Notes under the pieces: generated by a model
Databases searched by the model: none
The model's input: the letters and a program-made list of their open reading frames with translations, nothing else
Told to the model about the DNA's origin: nothing
In this document: positions 1 to 9,860 of the stretch, piece after piece
How the letters are laid out: each line of letters begins with the position of its first letter
How positions within the stretch are numbered: the first letter of the stretch is position 1
From: Chelydra serpentina
Lineage: Eukaryota > Chordata > Testudines > Chelydridae
DNA: 64,000 nt
Assembly (NCBI GenBank): GCA_037349315.1
Contig: JBAIAC010000214.1
Coordinates: 620,001-684,000, forward strand
Direction: 5' to 3'
Translations under genes and position numbers: made by a program

Positions 1-329
1 AGACGCAGCGAACTCCCCCGCCTGGAGACGCATCTGCTGTGACTCCAGACGCCCTTCAAAGCCACTGGCAGAGGGCAGGCCCGGCCCTCCCTCTCATCAG
101 CACGGACACACTCACTGCCCCAACTCCCTGGTGTCACCGTCCAGATCTAACGTTGTCATGGGAGGTATCATATACGTACTGGCAATGCGCGGGCTCATTA
201 CTATTGTTGTGTGGTGTGTGCATGGCCCACGGGCGGTGAATACAGAATTGCAGATGGGTGTTGGAAGTATGTTTTTGGCAGAAGCCCAGCCGGTCCCTCT
301 TTTCCTGTGGCTTATGGACTGGCTGGCCG

Positions 330-912
330 CTCTCCCTTTCCCCCCTAACCAGCCTGCCAGCTGCGAGGCCAGAGAGCCCCCACTCCCCAGCCAGCCCCCC
401 ATTGTACCCCCTGACCCCAGCCAGCCCCTCATTGTACCCCCTGGCCCCCAGCCAGCCCCCCATTGTACCCCCTGCCCCCCAGTCAGTCCCGAGGTGGGAT
501 CAGAACCGGCAGCAGCCCTGCTGCCTTGCCCGACCCTGCTCGGCGTCGATCCAAGCCCTTACCTGGGATATCTGACTCCGGACCCTTGCCAGCGAGGTGT
601 GGCGCAGGGAGTCTTCCAGCCCTTTGGAAGCACCGGGGGTTGGAAGCGCTAAACGTGAGCCCCGGCCTGAGCGAGGCTCCGGGGCATCATCTCGCCAAAC
701 CCCATCTGCCACGGGAGCCTGGGGACAAAGGAGCTCGGTGTGAATGTGCGGGTGACAGGGCCCCACGCACTGCGCCGGCCCGGCTGCCTGGTGCCCCCGC
801 CGGACACCAACGCAGGAGCTTCCAATGCAGGGCAGGCAGAGCCCACATGGGCCAAACCGCCCGGCAGCCCCCGCGCTCTGGGGAGCAGCTGCAGCTTTGG
901 GCAGTGGGGTTT
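330..912 (+). repeat. Block B, copy 1
   Basis: Begins near CCCCTAACCAGCCTGCCAGC, has about three units of the CCCCATTGTACCCCCTG repeat, then the exon-like segment, and ends at GCAGTGGGGTTT, where unrelated sequence starts. Confidence 0.8.
563..648 (-). other. Exon-like segment, copy 1 (in block B1)
   Basis: 86 bases on the minus strand bounded by a weak acceptor (ACGTTTAG) and a strong donor (CCCAG|GTAAGG). It is open in the phase left by WDR97 exon 13, starting RFQPPVLPKGWK. The other frames are open too, including the helix-like GLEDSLRHTSLARVRSQISQ. It could be a WDR97 exon or chance. Confidence 0.25.
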
Positions 913-913
913 T

Positions 914-1130
914 ACTCCTGGGAGAATTCTGTGCTACTGCTAATGTGCAGAATTTATGTCCCCAACAAATTAATTTGCTTCCCCGCAGAAAAATGACTTT
1001 CTGACGGAGAAGCAAAAGGAAGCCACAAGACAGGTCATGCAGCCCTCCCCAGCAGTATGTTTCGGGGGTCCAGGGCAGACAGCAGAGAGGTAAAATCACC
1101 GTGGGGCAGTGGGCGGGACTAGGGAAGACC
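914..1130 (+). repeat. Interspersed repeat fragment, family not identified
   Basis: Sequence with AATTCTGTGCTACTGCTAAT and CAGAAAAATGACTTTCTGAC, which I recognise as a widespread reptile repeat. It abruptly replaces the expected continuation of block B. Confidence 0.4.
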
Positions 1131-1319
1131 TGGCTGGTGCCTCATATCCTGTGCCGGGCTCAGCTGCTAGTCCTGGCTGGGCTGCGGAGGACGGGACTTC
1201 CTCTTCCCTTGCACAGCACTCAGAGCCGGGTCAGACCCACCCCCAGATTTCTCCCCCAGCTGCAGGAAGGGTGAGGGTTCCCTGTACAGGTAGCTGCTCC
1301 CCCATCTGCCCAACCCCCA

Positions 1320-1673
1320 TGCATCCTCACACACACCCACCCCCACTCTCTCTCTCTCATACACACCCACACCCCTACCCCCACACACACGCAAACACCT
1401 CACCCCCACTTCTCTCACACACCTCACCCACACCCCCAAACTGCACACATGTGCTCCTAGTCCTAACCCTGCCCCCACCTCATACATGCTCCACACCCTC
1501 ATCCCCCCACAACCCTCACTCCTGCCCCCACTCCCCCCTCACCACCCACACCCCCTTCACCTCATCACTCCTAGCCCCACCCACACCCTCCCTCCCCCTA
1601 CAGACACACAAACCCCAACCCCCTCATCCCTTCCCCACACACACCCGCCCTCTGGTCACCCCCCTCCACCTCC
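1320..1673 (+). repeat. CA/CCCA-rich microsatellite
   Basis: Degenerate run of CACACACCC, CTCTCT and CCCACACCC motifs, near-identical to 6693-7026. Confidence 0.8.
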
Positions 1674-2192
1674 AATCCATTTCAACTCAGTGAGACTCTT
1701 GACACGACCAGCCCCACAGGAGTCCCTAGAGGCAACCAAGTGGCAGCCCCTCGGGTCTCTGCCAGAGACGGGCCCGACCCGCCCAGAACGGGGCGACTCG
1801 CTGGCGTGGGCTGTGGGGCCCTGGGCCCGTTGCCAGCAGAGTCTGTTCCTGCTCCCATGACAGGCCGCTACACACACCCCAGCCCGGCCACGACACCCCG
1901 TCACCCAGCAGCAGCCAGCCCCTGCCTGACACACCCAGCCCCACTGCACTGCCCGACACTGTATCGCTGCCGTCTACACACCGGCCTGCCCGGAAGCGAG
2001 GGACTTGGGCATCTCTGGGACATCGCTGTCCGACAGACGTGCGGAGAGAGGTCGGGGAAGGGGGGTTGGGGGTCGGTGGCGACACCTCCCAGCATCATAG
2101 CACCGACTCCTCCCCCGGGAACGTCCCCAGAGACCTGGGAGGCGACAAACTGACGTTCCAACCAGGCATCCGCTGGCAGGCTGGCTGCTCTT
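1674..2192 (+). repeat. Block A, copy 1
   Basis: Begins at CCATTTCAACTCAGTGAGAC and ends just before block B copy 2. No gene is recognised in it. Confidence 0.75.
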
Positions 2193-2742
2193 CCCTTCCC
2201 CCCCTAACCAGCCTGCCAGCTGCGAGGCCAGAGAGCCCCTGCCCCCCCAGCCAGCCCCCCATTGTACCCCCTGGCCCCCAGCCAGCCCCCCATTGTATCC
2301 CCTGCCCCCAGCCAGACCTGAGATGGGATCAGAACCGGCAGCAGCCCTGCTGCCTTGCCCGACCCTGCTCGGCGTCGATCCAAGCCCTTACCTGGGATAT
2401 CTGACTCCGGACCCTTGCCAGCGAGGTGTGGCGCAGGGAGTCTTCCAGCCCTTTGGAAGCACCGGGGGTTGGAAGCGCTAAACGTGAGCCCCGGCCTGAG
2501 CGAGGCTCCGGGGCGTCCTCTCGCCAAACCCCATCTGCCACGGGAGCCTGGGGACAAAGGAGCTCGGTGTGAATGTGCGGGTGACAGGGCCCCACGCACT
2601 GCGCCGGCCTGGCTGCCTGGTGCCCCCGCCGGACACCAACGCAGGAGCTTCCAATGCAGGGCAGGCAGAGCCCACATGGGCCAAACCGCCCGGCAGCCCC
2701 CGCGCTCTGGGGAGCAGCTGCAGCTTTGGGCAGTGGGGTTTG
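2193..2742 (+). repeat. Block B, copy 2
   Basis: As copy 1 with only about two CCCCATTGTACCCCCTG units; follows block A copy 1 directly. Confidence 0.8.
2392..2477 (-). other. Exon-like segment, copy 2 (in block B2)
   Basis: Same sequence and splice-like borders as copies 1 and 3. Since 86 is not a multiple of three, splicing in more than one copy would shift the frame. Confidence 0.25.
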
Positions 2743-3068
2743 TTATGGGTTGTGTGTCCACGGCACAACCACAGGCGGACAGGGGGAGACGTAGGCAGAG
2801 AGAGCAGGGGAGGCCACGGGAAATACCCCTGCTGGGTGTGGGTGCTTGGACCGGACCTTACACACACACACCCCTCACACTCACACCCCTACCCCCCCAC
2901 ACACACACACCCTGTGAAGTTATTGACATAATCTGTAACTATATAGATCATTGTTGGAACCACTGTGATATATTTTCAGCAAATTTTGAACAAAGGTTGT
3001 AGTGTAAGGTGTCTAAGACACGGTTATGGTTTGCTGGTTACGATTATGCTATCTGTTTGTGTGTGAAT

Positions 3069-5819
3069 TTCTCTGTCTTGTCTGGGTGTGCGGTCTTGCT
3101 CACATCGATGCAGGGTTTGCCCTCTGGCCTAGAGCGGTGGATCTTCTTTGGCTGTAGCCTCATCACCTGGAGTACAAGCGTTCCCCCAGTCAGAGGACTC
3201 TACAAGAGTATCGATTTGCCAGGAGCAAAGTACAGAGACTAGCTCGACAGTGTGCAAATGATTACTGGCTCCAGCTCTGCCGGAGCATTCAACTATCTGC
3301 TGACACTGGCAACATCAGGGGAATGTATAATGGCATCAAGAAGGCCATGGGACCCACAAAGAAGTGGAGAGTGTCACTAAAGTCTGCAACAGGCGAAAAC
3401 ATCCAGGACAAGGGCAAGCAGATGGATAGATGGGTGGAGCACTACTCTGAAGTGTACTCCAGGCAAAACACCGTCACCGAAGCTGCCCTCAATACTGTGG
3501 ATGGTTTTCCCATTGAAACTGAGCTGGACGAGAAGCCCACCATGGAAGAACTGAAGAAAGTCATTGAGAGCTTGTCCACAGGAAAGGCTCCAGGAAAGGA
3601 TGGCATCCCACCAGAAGTTATCAAGTGTGGCATCAACGTCCTCCTCGAACACCTCCACAACCTCCTCTGTCAGTGCTGGGACGAAGGTGCAGTACCTCAG
3701 GATATGAGAGACGCCAACATCGTGACCCTCTACAAGAACAAGGGTGATAGAAGCGACTGCAACAACTACAGAGGCATATCGCTCCTGAGTGTTGTGGGTA
3801 AAGTCTTCGCACGCGTGATCCTGAATAGACTGCAGAAGCTTGCTGACAGAGTTTACCCAGAGTCACAGTGCGGGTTCCGAGCAGGGAGATCCACAACCTA
3901 CATGGTTTTCTCCTTAAGGCAGCTGCAAGAGAAATGCAGAGAACAGCACAAGCCGCTATTCCTTGCCTTCCTAGACCTGACCAAAGCTTTCGACCTTGTG
4001 AACAGAGATGGGCTGTTCAAGATCCTGGTAAAGGTTGGCTGCCCACCGAAGCTGCTTAGCGTGATCCAGTCTTTTCATGACAACACGAAAGGCACAGTAC
4101 TGTATGATGGCTCGTCCTCCGATGCCTTCGACATCCACAGTGGAGTAAAACAAGGCTGCGTTCTCGCTCCCACACTCTTCGGCATCTTCTTTGCAGCGTT
4201 GCTGAAACGTGCCTTTGGAAATTCCACAGAGGGAGTCTATCTCCACACCCGGTCTGACGGGAGACTTTTCAATCTGGCTCGACTAAAGGCCAAAAGCAAG
4301 GTACGGGAGGCAACAATCAGAGACATGCTGTTTGCAGACGACGCTGCCCTGGCCACCCACACAGAAATCGATCTCCAGCGTCTGATTGACCGCTTTTCCA
4401 CAGCTTGCGAAGAGTTTGGGTTGACAGTCAGTCTTCAGAAGACCAAAGTTATGGCCCAGGATGCAGAACATCCAAGCATTGCCATCAATGACTATGTGCT
4501 AGAGGTGGTCAGTCAGTTCACCTACCTCGGATCTACCTGTCAAAGAGTGTGGGGGAGTCAGCGCCTGCACCCCTCTTCCCCGGATTCACTGGGAGTCTCA
4601 GCCAGCCAGTAGAACAGAAGGTTTATTAGAGATGCCAGGAACATAATCCAACCAGAGCTTGTCAGTACATCCAGGACCCCTCAGCCGGGTCCTTCCGGGG
4701 GGCAGGGAGCTTAGACCCCAACTCGGGGCTCCCTGCATTTCACCCCACAGCTCCAAACGGGGCCAGAGAGGCCAGACCCTGTCTGCCCCTCTCCCCTCCT
4801 CTCCAGCCAGCTCCAAACTGAAACTCTCCAGCCCCTCCTCTGCCTTTGTCTGCTTCCCGGGCCAGGAGGTCACCTGATCCCTTTGTTCCAACACCTTCAG
4901 CTCTCACCTTTGCAGGGGAGGGGCCGGGCCATCTGTTGCCAGGAGACAGGGCCATTCTCTGTGTCCAGGCCTCTGCCCACCCCTGCCTTCTAGGGCTTTG
5001 TAACAATCATGCACCATTGTCCCACCACCTAGATACTCAAGCACTGCATAGGGGAAACCGAGGCACCCACACAGTACTCAGGGAAACCTTAACAACAGTC
5101 CTAGTTCGTCACACTACCATCACGGACAACCTCTCATTGGACCCTGGGATCAACCGTAGAATCGGCAAGGCCTTCACAATTTTGGCCAGTTTGTCACAGA
5201 GAGTGTGGAACAACAACATGCTGACCATCAACACAAAGGTCGCTGTGTACCGTGCACGTGTGTTAAACACTCTTCTCTACGCCAGCAAAACTTGGACCCT
5301 CTATGCTTCGCAAGAAAAGAGACTGAACGCCTTCCACATGCGCTGCCTCCGTCGCATACTCGGGATCACTTGGAGTGATCGAATAACGAACAACGAGGTG
5401 CTGGAACGTGCCAAGATCTCCAGCATGTTCACTCTCCTCCGTCAACGCCGCCTCAGATGGCTTGGCCATCTAAGTCGTATGGAAAATGGACGGATCCCCA
5501 AAGACCTGTTGTATGCCGAACTTGCCTCCGGAAACAGAGCTACAGGACGGCCCCACCTTCGCTTCAAGGATGTTTGTAAGAGGGACCTGAAGACTGTTCA
5601 AATCGACATCAACAGCTGGGAAGAGCTCGCCCAGGACAGATGCAGATGGAGACACGCTCTGACCACTGGATTGAAAACTGGCGAAGACAAGCTGCGGCAG
5701 CTTGCCGAGGAAAAGCGGGTTCAATGGAAAAGGAAGCAGCGGCTCCAACCCACAGCTGACACCGCCTTCAAATGCAGCAAATGCAATCGAGACTGCCACT
5801 CTCGTGTGGGGCTTTCGAA
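3069..5819 (+). mobile_element. Non-LTR retrotransposon (LINE) reverse transcriptase fragment, split by a solo LTR
   Basis: Reverse transcriptase motifs in order: FLDLTKAFDLVNRDG, GVKQGCVLAPTLF and LFADDAAL (FADD at 4331-4342), then TYLGS. After the inserted LTR the frame resumes at 5119 with the C-terminal region RRLRWLGHLSRM and a zinc-knuckle-like CSKCNRDCHSR. The endonuclease part is missing (5' truncated) and the last residues are cut at the junction with the outer LTR. I cannot assign the clade with certainty. It is a dead copy, interrupted by the LTR. Confidence 0.75.
4538..5113 (-). mobile_element. Solo LTR inserted into the LINE
   Basis: 576 bp, TGTCAAAG to CGTCACA on the plus strand (reverse orientation). 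A perfect 5-bp target duplication CTACC flanks it (4533-4537, 5114-5118), and the LINE reading frame continues across the duplication. It carries an AATAAA in its own orientation and is homologous to the LTR at 32041-33527. No internal retroviral gene is present. Confidence 0.88.
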
Positions 5820-6692
5820 CTTGTGCTGTGCTTCTGAGTGACACCCCAGACAAGTTGGTGTCAGCTCTGCCTAGCCTGCTGGATGGCCCATTGATGACCA
5901 TCAGCTACACAATCAACCCATTGAGAGAAGGCAGATACACCTTGTGACTCAGCAAGGTATGCAGGGACTTGCCTATGGACAGAGCTCTAGGGTTTTTCTA
6001 TTCCATGTGCTGGATAGCTTGTCCTTGGGACAAAGAAAGAAGAGACCACACGGCAAGACACTATAAAAGGCAGATGCCTCATCTCCATCTTGTCTTCAAT
6101 CCTGCTTCCTACCTCTGGAGGAACTTTGCTACAAAAGGAAGCTCTACACAAAAGGACTGACGGACCCACCCCAGCTGGGGATGTTCCAGAGACTTGATTT
6201 GAACCTGCAGCTTATTCTATCTATGCTGCAAGCCTGAACCAAGAACTTTGCCATTGCTGAATGTAATTGATTCCTTTTAACCAATTCTAGTTCTCACCTA
6301 TATCTTTTTCCTGTTTATGAATAAACCTTTAGGATTGGCAACAGCGCGATTTGTGGATAAGATCTGATTTGTATGTTGACCTGGGTCTGGGGCTTGGTCC
6401 ATTGGGATCAGGAGAACCTTTTTTCTTTTACTGGGGCATTGGTTTTCATAACCATTCATCCCCATAACGAGTGGCACTGGTGGTGAGACTGGGAAACTGG
6501 AGTGTCTAAGGGAATTGCTTGTGTGACTTGTGGTTAGCCAGTGGGGTAAAACCAAAGTCTCCTCTGTGTGACTGGTTTGATTTGCCTTAGAGGTGGAAGA
6601 ACCCCAGCCTTGGGCTGTAACTGCCCTGCTTGAAGCAATTTGTCCTGAATTGGCACTCTCAGTGGGGTCCTGCCAGAATCAGCATCGTTACA

Positions 6693-7026
6693 CACCCGCA
6701 CCCCCTCACACACACCGCACCCTCCACACACACACACCCCTACCCCCCCCACACACACAAAGACCTCACCCCCACTTCTCTCACACCTCACCCACACCCC
6801 CACATGTGCTCCTAGTCCTAACCCTGCCCCCACCTCATACATGCTCCACACCCTCATCCCCCCACGACTCTCACTCCTGCCCCCACTCCCCCCTCACCAC
6901 CCACACCCCATTCACCTCATCACTCCTAGCCCCACCCACACCCTCCCTCCCCCTACAGACACACAAACCCCAACCCCCTCATCCCTTCCCCACACACACC
7001 CGCCCTCTGGCCACCCCCCTCCACCC
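6693..7026 (+). repeat. CA/CCCA-rich microsatellite, split by an LTR insertion
   Basis: Continues the short CA-rich piece at 2860-2912 on the other side of the LTR. Both sides touch the LTR with CACCC. Confidence 0.75.
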
Positions 7027-7634
7027 CCAATCCATTTCAACTCAGTGAGATTCTTGACACGACCAGCCCCACAGGAGTCCCTACAGGCAACCAAGCGACA
7101 GCCCCTCGGGTCTCTGCCAGAGATGGGCCCGACCCGCCCAGAACGGGGCGACTCGCTGGCGTGGGCTGTGGGGCCCTGGGCCTGTTGCCAGCAGAGTCTG
7201 TTCCTGATCCCGTGACAGGCCGCTACACACACCCCAGCCCGGCAACAACACCCCGTCACCCAGCAGCAGCCGGCCCCTGCCTGACACACCCGGCCCCGCT
7301 GCACTGCCCAACACTGTATCGCTGCCGTCTACACACCGGCCTGGCCCCCCCCCGCCTGTTCCCCAAAGTCGGGCTCCATTACGGGTGTGCCAGCAGCCCA
7401 GGCTGCTCCCTAGGGAGGCGAGTCCCAGGGTGAGAGGAAGGGAGGGACTCGGGTGTCTCTGGGACATCGCTGTCTGACAGACGCGCGGAGAGGGGTCGGG
7501 GAGGGTGGGTTGGGGGTCGGTGGCGACACCTCCCAGCTTCGTAGCACCGACTCCTCCCCTGGGGACGTCCCCAGAGACCTGGGAGGCAACAAACTGACGT
7601 TCCAACCAGGCATCCGCTGGCAGGCTGGCTGCTC
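7027..7634 (+). repeat. Block A, copy 2
   Basis: Direct repeat of block A copy 1 with an extra 90-base segment around 7340-7440 (ending GTCCCAGGGTGAGAGG). Confidence 0.75.
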
Positions 7635-7689
7635 TTCCCTTCCCCCCTAACCAGCCTGCCAGCTGCGAGGCCAGAGAGCCCCTGCCCCC

Positions 7690-8155
7690 CCAGACAGCCC
7701 CCCATTGTACCCCCTGACCCCAGCCAGCCCCCCATTGTACCCCCTGCCCCCCCTGCCAGCCCCCCATTGTACCCCCTGCCCCCCAGCCAGCCCCCCATTG
7801 TACCCCCTGACCCCAGCCAGCCCCCCATTGTACCCCCTGCTCCCCAGCCAGCCCCCCATTGTACCCCCTGACCCCCCCAGCCAGCCCCCCATTGTACCCC
7901 CTGACCCCAGCTAGCTCCTCATTGTACCCCCTGCCCCCAGCCAGCCCCCCATTGTACCCCCTGCCCCACAGCTAGCCCCCCATTGTACCCCCTACCCACC
8001 CAGCCAGCCCCCCATTGTATCCCCCCAGCCAGCCCCCCATTGTACCCCCTGCCCCCCCAGCCAGGCCCCCATTGTACCCCCTGACCCCAGCCAGCCCCCC
8101 ATTCTACCCCATGCCCCCCCAGCCAGCCCCCCATTGTACCCCCTGCCCCCAGCCA
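7690..8155 (+). repeat. 30-bp minisatellite in block B copy 3
   Basis: About 14 imperfect units built on CCCCATTGTACCCCCTGACC plus CCAGCCAGCC, with unit lengths wandering by a few bases. The plus strand lacks stops, which yields spurious ORFs. Confidence 0.85.
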
Positions 8156-8232
8156 GACCCGAGATGGGATCAGAACCGGCAGCAGCCCTGCTGCCTTGCC
8201 CGACCCTGCTCGGCGTCGATCCAAGCCCTTAC

Positions 8233-8318
8233 CTGGGATATCTGACTCCGGACCCTTGCCAGCGAGGTGTGGCGCAGGGAGTCTTCCAGCCCTTTGGAAG
8301 CACCGGGGGTTGGAAGCG
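8233..8318 (-). other. Exon-like segment, copy 3 (nearest to WDR97 exon 13)
   Basis: Same sequence as copies 1 and 2. It is the first copy met after exon 13, about 1.4 kb downstream in gene sense, so it is the most likely to be used if the exon is real. Confidence 0.3.
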
Positions 8319-8697
8319 CTAAACGTGAGCCCCGGCCTGAGCGAGGCTCCGGGGCATCATCTCGCCAAACCCCATCTGCCACGGGAGCCTGGGGACAAAG
8401 GAGCTCGGTGTGAATGTGCGGGTGACAGGGCCCCACGCACTGCGCCGGCCCGGCTGCCTGGTGCCCCCGCCGGACACCAACGCAGGAGCTTCCAATGCAG
8501 GGCAGGCAGAGCCCACGTGGGCCAAACCGCCCGGCAGCCCCCGCGCTCTGGGGAGCAGCTGCAGCTTTGGGCAGTGGGGTTTGTTATGGGTTGTGTGTCC
8601 ACGGCACAGACACAGGCGGCCAGGGGGAGACGTGGGCAGAGAGAGCAGGGGAGGCCACGGGAAATACCCCTGCTGGGTGTGGGTGCTTGGACCGGAC

Positions 8698-8957
8698 CTT
8701 ACACACACACACCCCTCACACTCACACCCCTACCCCTTCACACTCACACCCCTACCCCCCCCCACACACACACCCCTCACACTCACACCTCTACCCGCCC
8801 CCCCCAAACACCCCTACCCCCCTCTCTCTCACACACACACCCCTGCCCCCCTCACACACACCCCTACCCCCCTCTCACACACACACACACGCACACACAC
8901 ACACAGAGCCCTACCCCTACACACACACACACACACACACTCTCTCTCTCTCACTCT
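8698..8957 (+). repeat. CA-rich microsatellite
   Basis: Runs of CACACA, CCCCTACCCC and a terminal TCTCTCTC tract between block B copy 3 and block A copy 3. Confidence 0.85.
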
Positions 8958-9270
8958 CCATTTCAATTCCATGAGACTGTTGACACGACCAGCCCCACAG
9001 GAGTCCCTAGAGGGCAACCAAGCGACAGCCCCTCGGGTCTCTGCCAGAGACGGGCCCGACCCGCCCAGAACGGGGTGACTCGCTGGCGTGGGCTGTGGGG
9101 CCCTGGGCCTGTTGCCAGCAGAGTCTGTTCCTGCTCCCGTGACAGGCCGCTACACACTCCCCAGCCCGGCCACGACACCCCGTCACCCAGCAGCAGCCAG
9201 CCCCTGCCTGACACACCCGGCCCCACTGCACTGCCCGACACTGTGTCACTGCCGTCTACACACCGGCCTG
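8958..9270 (+). repeat. Block A, copy 3 (partial)
   Basis: Matches the first 300 bases of block A, then diverges at about 9270 into single-copy sequence. Confidence 0.75.
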
Positions 9271-9704
9271 GACCCACAACCGCAGCTCGATGGCCCCGCT
9301 CCAAAAGCAACACCCCGCTGCGCTGCCTGAGGCAGACACAGCCACTGTCCCCCACAATCAGAGAGCCGGAAATGAACAGCGGTGAGAAAAACCCAGTGGA
9401 GGGTGGGGGTGGGGGCAGGGACTGGGAGGAGCCAGTGGGCCCCAAAGGCTCCATGAACCCAGGGGTTCACAGCTCCTGCGTAGCCCCACGCTCAGTGCAC
9501 TGGGACAGGTCACCTCTCCCCTCAGAGTGGAGACAGCGCAGCCTGGTGCTGGGAGGGCAGGCCTGGGAGACAGGAGCGCCGGAGTCCTGGCATGCCTCCG
9601 ACAAGCCCATGTGTCACCGTGCCCATCTGTGCCATGGCGCTAGCCCGGCTGGGAGGGCTGTGGGCCCTTGGCAGGGACCCACCACCATGGTGGCATGTGT
9701 TTAC
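9271..9704. other. Intronic single-copy sequence downstream of WDR97 exon 13
   Basis: GC-rich, no repeat or exon recognised. A weakly supported further exon cannot be excluded. Confidence 0.4.
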
Positions 9705-9860
9705 CTTGAACAGCGGATGCTCCGCGTTCTCCTCGTCACTGTCGGGGAAGGCCCCGAGGAACTTGTGAGAAGCAGCCGGGCCGTAGAGGTTCGGTACCAG
9801 TGGGCCAAAGAGACAGGCCTCCAGAACCGTGTCTGCATCAAAGGAATCCTTGCGGGGGAT
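9705..9860 (-). CDS. WDR97: WDR97 exon 13 (last clearly recognised exon)
   Basis: 156 nt, acceptor TTCCACGCAG, donor AAG|GTAAAC. Phase 0 at both ends. Encodes [20 protein letters not shown] and the acidic stretch [15 protein letters not shown]. The frame continues past the donor, so more exons must follow toward or beyond position 1. Confidence 0.82.

Larger units (their letters stand above)
2913..6692 (+). mobile_element. Solo LTR (about 1 kb) split by a LINE
   Basis: Starts TGTGAAG and ends CGTTACA, with TG/CA termini. It is flanked by CACCC on both sides (2908-2912, 6693-6697), a possible 5-bp target duplication, though in CA-rich sequence. LTR sequence occupies about 2913-3068 and 5820-6692. 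It has TATAAAA near 6062 and AATAAA near 6320. A second copy lies at 27838-29251. Confidence 0.7.
7635..8583 (+). repeat. Block B, copy 3 with expanded minisatellite
   Basis: As copies 1 and 2, but about 400 bp longer because of the expanded 30-bp minisatellite at its start. Confidence 0.8.
330..9270. repeat. Locally triplicated GC-rich segment (blocks B-A-B-A-B-A)
   Basis: Block B (330-912, 2193-2742, 7635-8583) and block A (1674-2192, 7027-7634, 8958-9270) alternate in direct orientation, joined by CA-rich microsatellites. Removing the LTR insertion at 2913-6692, the A-to-A period is about 1.6 kb and then 1.9 kb. Copies are near-identical over hundreds of bases, indicating recent tandem duplication. 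Confidence 0.85.

Noticed and set aside
4846..5841. 331-codon ORF taken as an independent gene
   Set aside because: Its first part is LTR sequence and the rest is the C terminus of the interrupted LINE.
2913..6692. Complete endogenous retrovirus
   Set aside because: Only LTR sequence and a LINE are present; no gag, pol or env-like reading frame between LTRs.
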